From assembly GCA_030159235.1 (NCBI GenBank), contig BSBG01000005.1, positions 124,001 through 188,000 of the forward strand: a stretch of 64,000 nucleotides of DNA, read 5' to 3'. Position numbers and translations under genes: made by a program. Below, one piece after another: positions 1-10,070 of the stretch. A model generated the notes under the pieces. The model did not search any database. It had not been told where the DNA came from and saw only the letters and a list, made by a program, of their open reading frames with translations. How positions within the stretch are numbered: position 1 is the stretch's first letter; the number at the start of each line of letters is the position of its first letter. Origin of the DNA: Bacillus safensis (GTDB lineage: Bacteria; Bacillota; Bacilli; Bacillales; Bacillaceae).

Positions 1-650
1 CCGTAAGTACATCAAAAGACGACTATTCATGTGATTACGTCGTAATTGCGACTGGCTATTATGATCATCCAAACTATATGAACGTGAAAGGAGAAGACCT
101 TCCTCACGTATATCACTATTTTAAAGAGGGACATCCATACTTTGATAAAGATGTAACCGTGATCGGCGGGAAGAACTCCAGTGTCGATGCTGCGCTAGAA
201 CTTGTGAAATGCGGAAGCAGAGTCACTGTGCTTTATAGAGGAACTGAATATTCATCCAGCATTAAACCTTGGATTTTACCAGAATTTGAAGCGCTTGTCC
301 GTAATGGAACGATTCGAATGGAATTTGGCGCGCAAGTGCAAGAAATCACAGAAGAAGACGTGATCTTTACAAACCAGCAAGATCAAACGGATAGAGTGAA
401 AAGTGATTATGTATTTGCCATGACTGGCTATCATCCAGATCATTCTTTCTTAGAAAAAATAGGTGTCGCGATTGATCAAGAATCAGGCCGTCCAACATTT
501 GATGAACAGACAATGGAAACGAACGTAGAAGGCATTTTCATTGCAGGAGTCATTGCAGCTGGAAATAACGCTAATGAAATTTTCATTGAAAATGGAAGAT
601 TTCATGGCGGACTCATTGCAGAAGAAATCAACAAAAGAATCAATGGTTAA
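1..650 (+). CDS. ypdA: Bacillithiol disulfide reductase YpdA (Bdr), C-terminal part
   Basis: FAD/NAD(P)H oxidoreductase of the YpdA family, which reduces oxidised bacillithiol (BSSB) to BSH with NADPH in the cytosol. The gene is cut by the left edge; the frame is open from base 3 and shows about 215 residues. Visible signatures are the strand VVIATGYYDHPN, the second nucleotide-binding motif VIGGKNSSVDAALE, and a C-terminal FAD segment around GIFIAGVIAAGNNANEIFIENG. The N-terminal FAD motif lies outside the window. It is followed by an intrinsic terminator. The bacillithiol synthesis genes bshB1 and bshA sit 42 kb downstream. The family call is firm. Confidence 0.93.
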   Translation, partial: VSTSKDDYSCDYVVIATGYYDHPNYMNVKGEDLPHVYHYFKEGHPYFDKDVTVIGGKNSSVDAALELVKCGSRVTVLYRGTEYSSSIKPWILPEFEALVRNGTIRMEFGAQVQEITEEDVIFTNQQDQTDRVKSDYVFAMTGYHPDHSFLEKIGVAIDQESGRPTFDEQTMETNVEGIFIAGVIAAGNNANEIFIENGRFHGGLIAEEINKRING

Positions 651-688
651 AAAAGATCTGAATCCTTTAAAGGGTTCGGTTCTTTTTT
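649..688 (+). terminator. Intrinsic terminator after ypdA
   Basis: Stem GAATCC/GGGTTC (660-665 with 672-677), extended by A-rich and U-rich flanks and ending in TCTTTTTT. It starts at the ypdA stop codon. Confidence 0.85.
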
Positions 689-764
689 ATATAAAATGGA
701 ATTATATAGAAATTTATTTTTAGAAAAAAGGGCTGAAGTCATATAAAAAAAGGGTAAATCATGG

Positions 765-770
765 TACGAT
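765..770 (+). promoter_or_regulatory. Extended -10 promoter candidate for prsW
   Basis: TGgTACGAT (762-770) is an extended -10 element 34 bases before the prsW start. No good -35 is visible, which is common for extended -10 promoters. Confidence 0.4.
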
Positions 771-803
771 AATGAAGGATAATGTAGGGAAAGAGGTCTG
801 GTT

Positions 804-1460
804 ATGATCGCAATCATCTCAGCAGGTTTAGCTCCCGGCATCGCACTTTTAAGTTATTTTTATTTGAAAGATCAGTACGACAATGAGCCGGTTCACATGG
901 TCATCAGATCTTTTATGCTAGGTGTCATACTTGTGTTTCCAACCATGTTTATTCAATATGTCCTTCAAGAGGAAAATATCGCAACGAACCCTATCTTGAT
1001 TTCATTTGTGACGTCGGGTTTTTTAGAGGAATCCTTAAAATGGTTTATTTTAATGGTCAGCGTCTATGCGCATGCTCAGTTTGACGAACACTATGATGGG
1101 ATCGTGTATGGAACAAGTGTTTCACTTGGTTTTGCAACACTTGAAAATATTCTTTACTTAGTCGGTCATGGGGTCGAATATGCGTTTACCCGTGCTTTAT
1201 TACCTGTATCAAGTCACGCATTATTTGGTGTTGTGATGGGATTTTATATCGGAAAAGCCCGCTTCTCTGATAAAAAAGAGCAGCGCAAATGGCTAGTTCT
1301 TTCTTTGACGCTCCCTGTGCTGTTTCACGGCCTATATGATTTCATTTTATTAGGGATGAAAAACTGGGGATATATTATGCTGCCGTTCATGATTTTTTTA
1401 TGGTGGTTTGGCTTAAGGAAAGCGAAAAAAGCCCGTGCGGTAAAAATAGTGCAAGTTTGA
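804..1460 (+). CDS. prsW: Intramembrane site-1 protease PrsW
   Basis: Polytopic membrane protease that starts regulated cleavage of the anti-sigma factor RsiW, releasing sigma-W in response to envelope stress. The 218-residue product has several hydrophobic helices and the family motif EESLK at residues 75-79; the two glutamates are the known essential pair. A second conserved region FHGLYDFIL lies near the C-terminus. The ATG at 804 follows an AAAGAGG site. Position between ypdA and sleB is the same as in B. subtilis. It stands alone, with its own terminator. rsiW is not in the window. Confidence 0.93.
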   Translation: MIAIISAGLAPGIALLSYFYLKDQYDNEPVHMVIRSFMLGVILVFPTMFIQYVLQEENIATNPILISFVTSGFLEESLKWFILMVSVYAHAQFDEHYDGIVYGTSVSLGFATLENILYLVGHGVEYAFTRALLPVSSHALFGVVMGFYIGKARFSDKKEQRKWLVLSLTLPVLFHGLYDFILLGMKNWGYIMLPFMIFLWWFGLRKAKKARAVKIVQV

Positions 1461-1465
1461 TTTGG

Positions 1466-1496
1466 AAACGTCCTATTTGTTTATAGGGCGTTTTTT
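1466..1496 (+). terminator. Intrinsic terminator after prsW
   Basis: Stem ACGTCCTA/TAGGGCGT (1468-1475 with 1484-1491) followed by TTTTTTG. Confidence 0.85.
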
Positions 1497-1591
1497 GTCT
1501 TTTCCATCCAATTCTCTCCTGTGTTGAATGTATAAAAATAGGAATCGGAAGAAACATATATTCAAACATCAAAAGTACAGGAGGATCAAAT

Positions 1592-2503
1592 ATGGACAAA
1601 GCTCGTTTTATGAAACAAATCGTCCTCATCTTCTCAATCGTTCTACTCGCGTCTTCACTTTTGGCAGCCGGTAAAAGTGAAGCCTTCACTAGCCAAGTCA
1701 TCCAGCGGGGGGCAACAGGAGAAGATGTAGTCGAGCTGCAAGCGCGGCTCCAATACAATGGTTTTTACAATGGCAAAATTGATGGTGTCTATGGCTGGGG
1801 GACATACTGGGCCGTTCGAAACTTCCAAAGCCAATTTGGTGTGAAGAAGGTCGATGGTCTTGTAGGGGAACAAACAAAAAACCTATTAGTTCAAAAGACG
1901 AAATACTATAAAGAGTTTGTTCAAAAACAGCTGCAACAAGGGAATCAGTTTACCCATTATGGCGGGAAGCCCCTTGATCAGCAAACAAAGGCTCCTGCGC
2001 AAAGAAGCTCACAAAAAAAGACAGCACAAGGTGCAAAAGAAAATCAAAAAAGTCAAAGCGGATCATCTGGGAAGTCTGGAAATCAGTCAGGCAGTCAGCA
2101 GGGAAATCAAACACCGAAACAAACAGCAGCTAACATGCCTGGTGGTTTTTCTAGTAATGACATTCAGCTCTTGTCGCAAGCTGTTTATAGCGAAGCAAGA
2201 GGTGAACCGTATGAAGGACAGGTGGCCATTGCTGCCGTCATCTTAAACCGTTTAAACAACCCGACCTTTCCAAACACGATTGCAGGTGTCATTTTTGAAC
2301 CGCTTGCGTTTACAGCTGTGGCAGATGGGCAATTTTATATGGCGCCAAATGAAACGGCAAAAAAAGCTGTGTTTGATGCAATCAATGGCTGGGATCCATC
2401 TGAGAGCGCCATCTATTACTTTAATCCTGATACAGCAACAAGTCCATGGATTTGGGGAAGACCACAAATTAAACGAATCGGGAAACATATATTCTGCGAA
2501 TAA
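1592..2503 (+). CDS. sleB: Spore cortex-lytic enzyme SleB
   Basis: Lytic transglycosylase that degrades the cortex peptidoglycan during germination. The 303-residue protein has a signal peptide (about 1-31), an N-terminal peptidoglycan-binding domain (about 36-98), a Gln/Ser/Gly/Lys-rich linker (about 130-180) and a C-terminal SleB hydrolase domain (about 188-303). The motif YSEARGEP places the likely catalytic glutamate at residue 201. ATG 1592 follows AGGAGG. It is 16 bases from ypeB, whose product is needed for SleB assembly in the spore. The linker looks longer and less ordered than the flanking domains, as usual for this family. A forespore (sigma-G) promoter is expected from biology, but I could not fit a clear one. 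Confidence 0.97.
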   Translation: MDKARFMKQIVLIFSIVLLASSLLAAGKSEAFTSQVIQRGATGEDVVELQARLQYNGFYNGKIDGVYGWGTYWAVRNFQSQFGVKKVDGLVGEQTKNLLVQKTKYYKEFVQKQLQQGNQFTHYGGKPLDQQTKAPAQRSSQKKTAQGAKENQKSQSGSSGKSGNQSGSQQGNQTPKQTAANMPGGFSSNDIQLLSQAVYSEARGEPYEGQVAIAAVILNRLNNPTFPNTIAGVIFEPLAFTAVADGQFYMAPNETAKKAVFDAINGWDPSESAIYYFNPDTATSPWIWGRPQIKRIGKHIFCE

Positions 2504-2519
2504 AAAGAGGTGTAAATAA

Positions 2520-3869
2520 ATGATCAGAGGAATATTGATTGCTATTTTAGGAATTGCTGTCATCTCAACAGGTTATTGGGGCTATAAAGAGCATCAAGAA
2601 AAAGACGCAGTGCTGCTTCATGCTGAGAACAACTACCAAAGAGCCTTCCATGATTTAACGTATCAGGTCGATCAGCTGCATGATAAACTTGGCGCAACAC
2701 TTGCGATGAACAGCCAAACATCCATCTCACCAGCACTTGCAGATGTATGGAGAATGTCATCCGAAGCACATAACAATGTCAGTCAGCTCCCGCTTACATT
2801 AATGCCTTTTAATAAAACGGAAGAATTTCTGGCGAATGTCGGAGACTTTAGCTATAAATCATCAGTCAAAACTTTATCAGATGAACCATTAAACAAAGAT
2901 ACGCACAAAACCATTACAGCTTTATATGATCAAGCGTCAGATATCCAAAACGAACTTAGACAAGTGCAGCATCTTGTACTTAATAAAAACTTAAAATGGA
3001 TGGATGTTGAAATGGCGTTAGCTGACGGCGACAAAAAGAATGATAACACCATCATTGACGGGTTGAAAACAGTCGAGAGAAATGCGGATGCATTTGCAGA
3101 TGTCGATCTTGGGCCTACAAACGTATCGACAGAATCAGAAACACAAGGCTACAATCATTTAAAAGGCAAAAAGATTTCAAAAAAAGAAGCGATCCGCATT
3201 GCCCAGCAATTCGTACCTGACCATAACCAACATTTTAAAGTGAGAAAAAGCGGAAGCAAAACCAATCGCGACGTGTACAGCTTATCAATGTCAGATCCAG
3301 ACAGCCATGCAAATTTTTACTTAGACTTGACTGAAAAAGGAGGACACCCAGTCTACCTTCTTCAAAATCGAGATGTGAAAAAACAAAAAATCAGCTTAAA
3401 CGATGCAGCAGAAAAAGCACTCAGCTTTTTAAAGAAGCAAGGATTTAATGAAGAATCTTTCCATTTAGATGAAAGTGCGCAATTTGATAATATCGGTGTA
3501 TTTACCTATGTGCCTCTTCAAAAAAATGTACTACTTTATCCAGATAGTATACGCATGAAAGTCGCATTGGATGATGGCGAGGTCGTCGGGTTTTCAGCGA
3601 AAGACTACTTAACGAATCATAAAACTCGAGACATCAAAGCACCGAAAATCTCTCAAAAAGAAGCAAAGAAAGCACTGAATCAGCATGTAAAGATCGAAGA
3701 TACTCATTTAGCAATTGTGCAAAATGATATGTCAGAGGAAGTGCTGTGCTATGAGTTCCTCGGAACGATAAAAAATGATACGTACCGAATGTTCATAAAT
3801 GCGGATACTGGAAAAGAAGAACGAGTAGATAAACTAAAAAACGCAGAACCTATATATAAAGACCTATAG
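2520..3869 (+). CDS. ypeB: Germination protein YpeB
   Basis: Membrane-anchored partner of SleB: the two proteins stabilise each other in the dormant spore. The 449-residue product has one N-terminal transmembrane/signal segment (about 4-22), a helical middle region, and repeated PepSY-type modules in the C-terminal half (segments around KKISKKEAIRIAQQF, KISLNDAAEKALSF and KISQKEAKKALNQH). The first ATG after AAAGAGGTG is used. The gene forms a two-gene operon with sleB and is followed by a terminator. Confidence 0.95.
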   Translation: MIRGILIAILGIAVISTGYWGYKEHQEKDAVLLHAENNYQRAFHDLTYQVDQLHDKLGATLAMNSQTSISPALADVWRMSSEAHNNVSQLPLTLMPFNKTEEFLANVGDFSYKSSVKTLSDEPLNKDTHKTITALYDQASDIQNELRQVQHLVLNKNLKWMDVEMALADGDKKNDNTIIDGLKTVERNADAFADVDLGPTNVSTESETQGYNHLKGKKISKKEAIRIAQQFVPDHNQHFKVRKSGSKTNRDVYSLSMSDPDSHANFYLDLTEKGGHPVYLLQNRDVKKQKISLNDAAEKALSFLKKQGFNEESFHLDESAQFDNIGVFTYVPLQKNVLLYPDSIRMKVALDDGEVVGFSAKDYLTNHKTRDIKAPKISQKEAKKALNQHVKIEDTHLAIVQNDMSEEVLCYEFLGTIKNDTYRMFINADTGKEERVDKLKNAEPIYKDL

Positions 3870-3881
3870 AAAAGGAAGCGA

Positions 3882-3916
3882 GGAAAAGGCTATTAAGTCT
3901 TTTCCTTTTGTTTTAT
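3882..3916 (+). terminator. Intrinsic terminator after ypeB
   Basis: Stem GGAAAAG/CTTTTCC (3882-3888 with 3899-3905) followed by TTTTGTTTTA. Confidence 0.75.
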
Positions 3917-3971
3917 ACATGGTTTAATATAGGAGAGGATACGATTTCACAGATGAAAAGAGTGATGAGGA

Positions 3972-4619
3972 ATGTTACAAATTGGGGATGCGATTACAAT
4001 TGAATATGTCAATGAGAACAAAGAAGTGAAAACAGGGAAATCTAAAGTTTTGGAAAATAATAACGATGATATTTGCATTAATTATCCAGCTGATAAGGAG
4101 ACGGGCCGCACCATCTACTTAAACCAGAAAACAGAAATCACCGTCTTCTTTTTTGATGAAAATCAAATTCCATACAAATGTCCAAGCGAGGTCATTGGAA
4201 AAAGAAAAGAAGATATTCCGATGATCGTCATTTCCATTCCGCCAAAAGAAGAAATGATCCGGCTTCAGCGTAGAGAATACCTGAGAGTGGATACGATGGT
4301 CAAAGCCACCGTCATGCAAACGGATGAAGAGGCCTTTGACACATTTATTGTGAATATGAGTGCTGGCGGCGTAGCAATTGCTGTTCCTGAGGGCGTGTCA
4401 TTGAAAGAATATGGAGAAGTGGTGACAGAGTTTGAACTGCCCCTGAAAGAGCCAGTGAAAATTAAAGCGATTGCAGAGATGAATCGAGTATATCAAGATG
4501 AACAATCTGGTAAAACAAGAGCGATCATGGAGTTTTCTGAGATCACAAACGACCACCAGCAGCACATTATGAAGTACTGCTTTCAGCAACAGCTTTTAAC
4601 ACGTGTGAAAAAAGCATAA
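3972..4619 (+). CDS. ypfA: PilZ-domain c-di-GMP receptor YpfA (DgrA/MotI)
   Basis: Cyclic di-GMP receptor that in B. subtilis inhibits flagellar motility when c-di-GMP is high. The 215-residue protein has an N-terminal YcgR-like barrel (about 1-95) and a PilZ domain (about 96-210). The binding motif QRREYLR spans residues 99-105, and the downstream D/NxSxxG-type motif NMSAGG spans 128-133. The start follows GATGAGGA. A strong stem-loop that also carries the ypfB ribosome site begins 14 bases after the stop. Confidence 0.92.
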   Translation: MLQIGDAITIEYVNENKEVKTGKSKVLENNNDDICINYPADKETGRTIYLNQKTEITVFFFDENQIPYKCPSEVIGKRKEDIPMIVISIPPKEEMIRLQRREYLRVDTMVKATVMQTDEEAFDTFIVNMSAGGVAIAVPEGVSLKEYGEVVTEFELPLKEPVKIKAIAEMNRVYQDEQSGKTRAIMEFSEITNDHQQHIMKYCFQQQLLTRVKKA

Positions 4620-4632
4620 GAATAAAGGGTGT

Positions 4633-4680
4633 AAAAAGCTTCCATACTAGAGGTGAAAGAATCTAGCTTGGAGGCTTTTT
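4633..4680 (+). terminator. Terminator-like stem that contains the ypfB ribosome-binding site
   Basis: An 18-position stem (4633-4650 with 4663-4680) has one G-U pair and a 2-base mismatch, and ends in five T. Its 3' arm includes TTGGAGG, the only good Shine-Dalgarno for ypfB (ATG 4683). The same element therefore looks like a ypfA terminator and a translation block for any readthrough transcript. Confidence 0.7.
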
Positions 4681-4682
4681 GT

Positions 4683-4865
4683 ATGAAGAAAATGGAGAGA
4701 TGGTTATTGAAGGTGGTGCTCATTCAGCTTGTTTTATTATTAGCTGTTCAGATCACACTTCATTTGACGAAAGGAGAACTCTTTTTGTCTAAAGTCGTGC
4801 AATATGAGGGTGTGAATAACATCAGCATTGAAGAATGGATTGAGACGTTTAAGCAGAAGGATTGA
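4683..4865 (+). CDS. ypfB: Small membrane protein YpfB
   Basis: A 60-residue protein of unknown function. It has a short basic N-terminus (MKKMERW), one strongly hydrophobic helix (about residues 8-26) and a short extracytoplasmic tail, so it is probably a single-pass or signal-anchored membrane protein. ATG 4683 is preferred because TTGGAGG lies 8 bases upstream; an in-frame ATG at 4653 has no ribosome site and lies inside the stem-loop. Position between ypfA and cmk matches B. subtilis ypfB. Confidence 0.75.
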   Translation: MKKMERWLLKVVLIQLVLLLAVQITLHLTKGELFLSKVVQYEGVNNISIEEWIETFKQKD

Positions 4866-4936
4866 TAGAAAATTCCCCCGTTTGAGCGGTGATCGTGTTA
4901 CAATTCATAAGGGAGATTCAATCAAGGAGAGGTATT

Positions 4937-5614
4937 ATGACAAAGAAATTATCTATCGCAATTGATGGTCCTGCTGCAGCAGGAAAAAGCACTGTGGCAA
5001 AAATTGTCGCAGCCAAAAAATCATATATTTATATCGATACAGGTGCCATGTACCGCGCAATTACACTTGCGGCACTTCATCAAGGTGTAGACCTTGAAGA
5101 CGAACAGGCACTTGATTCATTACTGAAAAAGACGGTCATTGAACTGGTATCAACGGACGAGGGCCAAAAAGTCCATCTAGACCATACGGATGTCACAGAG
5201 GATATTCGCACAGACCGCGTAAGCAACCAAGTATCGGTTGTCGCAAAGCACAGAGCTGTTCGGGAAGAAATGGTCCGCAGGCAGCAAGAGCTTGGCAAAC
5301 GAGGCGGCGTCGTTATGGACGGAAGAGACATAGGCACTCACGTACTTCCAGATGCCGAAGTGAAAATTTTCTTGCTTGCATCAGTAGAAGAAAGAGCAAA
5401 ACGCCGCTTTGAAGAAAATCAGAAAAAAGGCTATGATGTCAATTACGATCAACTGATCGAAGAGATTGCAAGACGTGATAAGCTTGATTCTGAGCGCGAG
5501 GTTTCACCTCTGAAGAAAGCGGACGATGCCATTGAAATTGACACAACTTCCCTTTCTATTCAAGAGGTGGCAGGTAAAATTTTAGATGCAGCAGACCGCG
5601 TAGAGAAACAGTAA
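4937..5614 (+). CDS. cmk: Cytidylate kinase
   Basis: Phosphorylates CMP and dCMP with ATP in pyrimidine nucleotide recycling. The 225-residue protein has the P-loop [10 protein letters not shown] near residue 11 and the conserved DTGAMYRA and GRDIGT motifs. The ATG at 4937 is chosen over an upstream in-frame start at 4889 because AAGGAGAGG precedes it and the length fits the family (about 224). No terminator is seen before ypfD, so some cotranscription is possible across the 223-base gap. Confidence 0.97.
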   Translation: MTKKLSIAIDGPAAAGKSTVAKIVAAKKSYIYIDTGAMYRAITLAALHQGVDLEDEQALDSLLKKTVIELVSTDEGQKVHLDHTDVTEDIRTDRVSNQVSVVAKHRAVREEMVRRQQELGKRGGVVMDGRDIGTHVLPDAEVKIFLLASVEERAKRRFEENQKKGYDVNYDQLIEEIARRDKLDSEREVSPLKKADDAIEIDTTSLSIQEVAGKILDAADRVEKQ

Positions 5615-5837
5615 GAAATTTTAGAAAACTTTTATAAGTTAGAGGTTTATCTCTTGACAAACTGGGTCTTTTATTAGAAGTTTATACTAATACTTTTTTT
5701 ATTGATCATTCAAGCAATTATGTTGATTTGAATGTTTCTATAATACATATTCGACTGGCAATCATCATGCTTAAGACACATATTCGCCCAGTCGTTTTAA
5801 CTAAGCTGTGTAGGTTTGGACCAAGGAGGTTATCGAA

Positions 5838-6989
5838 ATGACAGAGGAAATGAATCAAATCGATGTTCAGGTACCAGAGGTTGGAGATGTAGTGAAAGGG
5901 ATTGTTTCAAAAGTTGAGGACAAGCATGTCAATGTAGATATCGTCAATGTGAAACAACCTGGTATCATCCCAATCAGTGAATTATCAAGTCTTCACGTTG
6001 AAAAAGCATCAGATGTCGTCAAAGATGGCGACGAGTTAGAGCTTAAAGTAACAAAGGTAGAAGACGATGCTTTGATTTTATCGAAACGTGCTGTTGATGC
6101 AGACCGCGCTTGGGAAGACCTAGAGAAAAAGTTTGAAACAAAAGAAGTATTTGAAGCTGAAGTAAAAGACGTTGTAAAAGGTGGTCTTGTCGTAGACATT
6201 GGTGTGCGCGGATTTATTCCTGCATCTCTTGTAGAAGCACACTATGTAGAAGACTTCACAGACTACAAAGGGAAAACACTCTCACTTGTCGTGGTAGAAC
6301 TTGACCGCGAAAAAAATCGTGTGATTCTCTCGCACCGTGCAGTCGTTGAGCAAGAGCAGTTAGACAAAAAGCAAGACTTCCTGCAAAAGCTTGAAGTAGG
6401 CAGTGTGATTGATGGTAAAGTGCAGCGGCTTACTGATTTTGGTGCATTTGTTGACATTGGCGGCATTGACGGATTAGTTCACATTTCTCAACTATCCCAT
6501 GCGCATGTTGAAAAGCCATCTGACGTAGTGGAAGAAGGACAGGAAGTCCAGGTCAAAGTACTTGCTGTTGATCGTGATAACGAGCGTATCTCACTATCTA
6601 TTAAAGAAACATTACCAGGACCTTGGAGCCAAATTGGTGAAAAGGTAAAACAAGATGATGTGCTTGAAGGAACTGTTCAACGTCTTGTGAGCTTTGGTGC
6701 ATTTGTTGAAATTCTGCCAGGTGTAGAAGGACTTGTGCATATTTCCCAAATCTCTCATAAACATATCGGTACGCCGCAAGAAGTCCTTGAAGAAGGGCAG
6801 ACTGTGAAAGTGAAAGTGCTTGATGTGAATGAAGACGAAGAGCGCATTTCACTAAGCATCCGTGATTTAGAAGAAAATCCTGAAAAACAAATCGAAGAGA
6901 ATTATCGTCAATATCAGGCAAAAGAAGAAAACACAAGCGGATTCCAGCTTGGTGATCTGATCGGCGATAAACTCAATAAACTAAAATAA
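5838..6989 (+). CDS. ypfD: S1-domain RNA-binding protein YpfD (RpsA-like)
   Basis: 383-residue protein with four S1 RNA-binding repeats (about 15-85, 98-170, 187-257 and 273-343). The repeats are recognisable by GxVxxxxxFGAFVxI and GLVHISQ motifs. It resembles ribosomal protein S1, but the Bacillus form is shorter and is not an essential stable ribosome component. ATG follows AAGGAGG. The last 40 residues are charged and probably disordered. Confidence 0.93.
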   Translation: MTEEMNQIDVQVPEVGDVVKGIVSKVEDKHVNVDIVNVKQPGIIPISELSSLHVEKASDVVKDGDELELKVTKVEDDALILSKRAVDADRAWEDLEKKFETKEVFEAEVKDVVKGGLVVDIGVRGFIPASLVEAHYVEDFTDYKGKTLSLVVVELDREKNRVILSHRAVVEQEQLDKKQDFLQKLEVGSVIDGKVQRLTDFGAFVDIGGIDGLVHISQLSHAHVEKPSDVVEEGQEVQVKVLAVDRDNERISLSIKETLPGPWSQIGEKVKQDDVLEGTVQRLVSFGAFVEILPGVEGLVHISQISHKHIGTPQEVLEEGQTVKVKVLDVNEDEERISLSIRDLEENPEKQIEENYRQYQAKEENTSGFQLGDLIGDKLNKLK

Positions 6990-6997
6990 TTTGGTGA

Positions 6998-8087
<1,090 letters not shown>

Positions 8088-8089
<2 letters not shown>

Positions 8090-8219
8090 ATTGATTTCTT
8101 TTTCGAGCGCTTTCTGGACCTTCTAATGCTGTTGCACCCTTATGATGAATGGATTGATCACGGTCAGACTCCACTCTTTTTGATGCCTTTAAACGTTTTT
8201 CCTGCCTATCTTTTCCCAT
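8088..8219 (-). CDS. ypzI: Small protein YpzI
   Basis: A 43-residue reverse-strand frame reading MGKDRQEKRLKASKRVESD and continuing to a QSIHHKGATALE segment and a basic C-terminus. It resembles B. subtilis YpzI, which lies at the same position between fni and yphA. The ribosome site GAGGAGGG lies 7-8 bases before ATG 8219; a second in-frame ATG at 8222 is too close to it. The protein is highly charged and soluble, and its function is unknown. The larger forward frame across the same bases lacks a ribosome site and is not supported. Confidence 0.8.
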
Positions 8220-8339
8220 CATACATCCCTCCTCAATTAGTAGGGTGTCACCTCTTGTTTATTTCATACAAAGCCTGTCATGATCCCGCATGTTTAAAAA
8301 ATGGAGATTTTCCCATAATGTAATTGAGGTGATGACGCG

Positions 8340-8942
8340 TTGGAGGCATTGTACTATTATTGGTCTATATGGTTCGTTTGGATTATCGTGACATTTATCA
8401 TGGAAAAAAGCTCATGGCGCAGTGTGCTGGGCTTCTGTGTACTTGTCCATATGATATGCAGTCATTTCATGATATCCATTTTTGATATAAGCATCAATAC
8501 GGGGTTCTTAATGACTTTTTTATATGCTTGTGCCGCATTCGTTATGTTCCGGTCTGGTCATAGAATGATGAGATTCATGCAATTATGCTCCATGGTGAGC
8601 GCGTATGCCTTTTTTATGATTTTTGCATTATATGACCCGGTTTGGTTCACGCTAATAAAAGTGGATTGGGTCGTTTTTACCTTGCTGATCTTGATGTCAT
8701 TGACATATGGACATCATTTAACGGAACGAATCACCCTATGGATGATGTCAGTCTGTCTTGGCGAAGCCCTTTATGCGCTGACGATTCACCGCCTCACATC
8801 ATCAATTGTCATAGGGGACCTCTCTTTTCTATCCCTTGTTGTTCAAGGGGCGATCTTCCTATTAGGTGTCGATCAGCTTGAAAAGCTTTTAAACGCTCGT
8901 TCATCCAGAAAACCAGTAAAAGGGGCTGCAAAATCAACATGA
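8340..8942 (+). CDS. yphA: Membrane protein YphA
   Basis: 200-residue polytopic membrane protein of unknown function with about six hydrophobic segments and a short basic C-terminal tail. The start is TTG 8340, with GAGGTGAT six bases upstream. The stop overlaps the yphB start by four bases (ATGA), so YphA and YphB are translationally coupled. It is the first gene of the yphA-yphB-ypzH unit. In B. subtilis this locus is linked to sporulation, which is knowledge rather than something seen here. Confidence 0.85.
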   Translation: MEALYYYWSIWFVWIIVTFIMEKSSWRSVLGFCVLVHMICSHFMISIFDISINTGFLMTFLYACAAFVMFRSGHRMMRFMQLCSMVSAYAFFMIFALYDPVWFTLIKVDWVVFTLLILMSLTYGHHLTERITLWMMSVCLGEALYALTIHRLTSSIVIGDLSFLSLVVQGAIFLLGVDQLEKLLNARSSRKPVKGAAKST

Positions 8943-9823
8943 CGGACTATACGTTTCCTGTGATTATTGGTGTCATCTTTGGGATGGCGGCAAGGCTTTA
9001 TATGTTAAGAACAGATTACCGGCAATACCCAACGTATATTCATGGACAAGTGATTCATATTGCGCTTGGTTTTATCGCTTCTGGACTTGGTGCAATCATT
9101 ATGCCTGCACTGATTCAGGAGGAATTTACGGCGATCACCTTTCTCACTTTAGCAGCCACGCAATTTCGAGATGTCCGAAATATGGAAAGAAATACGTTAA
9201 CTCAATTGGACTCATATGAGCTTGTGTCAAGAGGCAGTACATATATAGAAGGCATTGCCATTGCTTTTGAAAGTCGAAATTATATTGCGATTCTCACCGC
9301 ACTCATTACAACGACAGCCTGTATTTTCTTCTCGCTCGTTGTTGGAACAGTGGTCGGTATTCTTTGTTTTTTCATGGCAAAGTTATTAATGTCAGGCAGT
9401 CAATTAAAGGATATCGTCAACATTCAAAAAGGAGAGCTTCGCTTTGATGGGGCAGGGCTTTATGTAAATGATATTTACATTATGAATATTGGGCTGCCAG
9501 AAAAGCAAAAGCTCATTTTAGAGCATGGAATGGGCTTTATTTTAACACCGAAAAATTTCAATTCAGCTACAACGATTGCCAACCTTGGACAGCGGCAAGC
9601 TATTTTATTTGATTTATCCAACGTGCTTGGTGTGTATCGTGATTCTGGTGAACCATCGCTCTGTCCGCTTGCAAAACGTGATCTGAATAATGGCACACTT
9701 GGCGTGTTCATTTTACCGCAATGGTATCGTGAAGATTTGGCTGTCCGTGTATTAGAAGAGGTGCCCATCTTAGAAAATGCCATTAGAATGCCGACAGATT
9801 TTATTAAAAAGAAAGTGAGGTAA
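8939..9823 (+). CDS. yphB: YIEGIA-family membrane protein YphB (SeaA)
   Basis: 294-residue protein with a membrane N-terminal half (about four helices within residues 1-150) and a soluble C-terminal domain. The signature YIEGIA occurs at residues 102-107. Members of this family are confined to spore formers; YphB has been called SeaA in B. subtilis and associated with spore envelope assembly. It overlaps yphA by four bases and is seven bases from ypzH. Biochemical activity is not known to me. Confidence 0.88.
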   Translation: MTDYTFPVIIGVIFGMAARLYMLRTDYRQYPTYIHGQVIHIALGFIASGLGAIIMPALIQEEFTAITFLTLAATQFRDVRNMERNTLTQLDSYELVSRGSTYIEGIAIAFESRNYIAILTALITTTACIFFSLVVGTVVGILCFFMAKLLMSGSQLKDIVNIQKGELRFDGAGLYVNDIYIMNIGLPEKQKLILEHGMGFILTPKNFNSATTIANLGQRQAILFDLSNVLGVYRDSGEPSLCPLAKRDLNNGTLGVFILPQWYREDLAVRVLEEVPILENAIRMPTDFIKKKVR

Positions 9824-9829
9824 TAGGGC

Positions 9830-10024
9830 ATGGCGAACACAATTGAACAATTTATATTGGCTGTGGCGACAACAAATAAAGAGCGAGTCATTGGCGGAAC
9901 AGCGGTTTTTTTCTGTGAAAATAAAGAAGAGCTCGACATGTATGCCATGAATCTAGAGGCCATTTTAGATGGAATTGCACACGGCATTGGAGAAGATCTT
10001 TACTTGATTGTCAAACATTTTTAA
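9830..10024 (+). CDS. ypzH: YpzH, predicted partner of the YIEGIA protein
   Basis: A 64-residue soluble protein with a mixed alpha/beta pattern (MANTIEQFILAVATTNKER near the start). Position directly after yphB, with only a six-base gap, matches B. subtilis ypzH. Databases describe this small family as a capping subunit for YIEGIA proteins. A partnership with YphB is inferred from that and from the gene order. Confidence 0.82.
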   Translation: MANTIEQFILAVATTNKERVIGGTAVFFCENKEELDMYAMNLEAILDGIAHGIGEDLYLIVKHF

Positions 10025-10032
10025 GTTATTCA

Positions 10033-10060
10033 TTGTGGTCTGATTAAAAATTGATATAAT
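10033..10060 (+). promoter_or_regulatory. Sigma-A promoter for der
   Basis: TTGTGG (10033-10038), 16-base spacer, TATAAT (10055-10060). The predicted start near 10067 falls immediately before a hairpin at 10071-10092. Confidence 0.6.
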
Positions 10061-10070
10061 ATATAAGTTG

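Noticed and set aside
1521-1570. Sigma-G promoter upstream of sleB.
   Set aside because: Elements resembling TGAATG/TGTATA and CATATAT are present but the spacing is 20 or more bases, so I did not call it although forespore expression is expected.
5640-5837. Strong sigma-A promoter upstream of ypfD (TTGACA at 5655 with TATACT).
   Set aside because: The spacing between those boxes is 23 bases, too long; another pairing could not be fitted convincingly.
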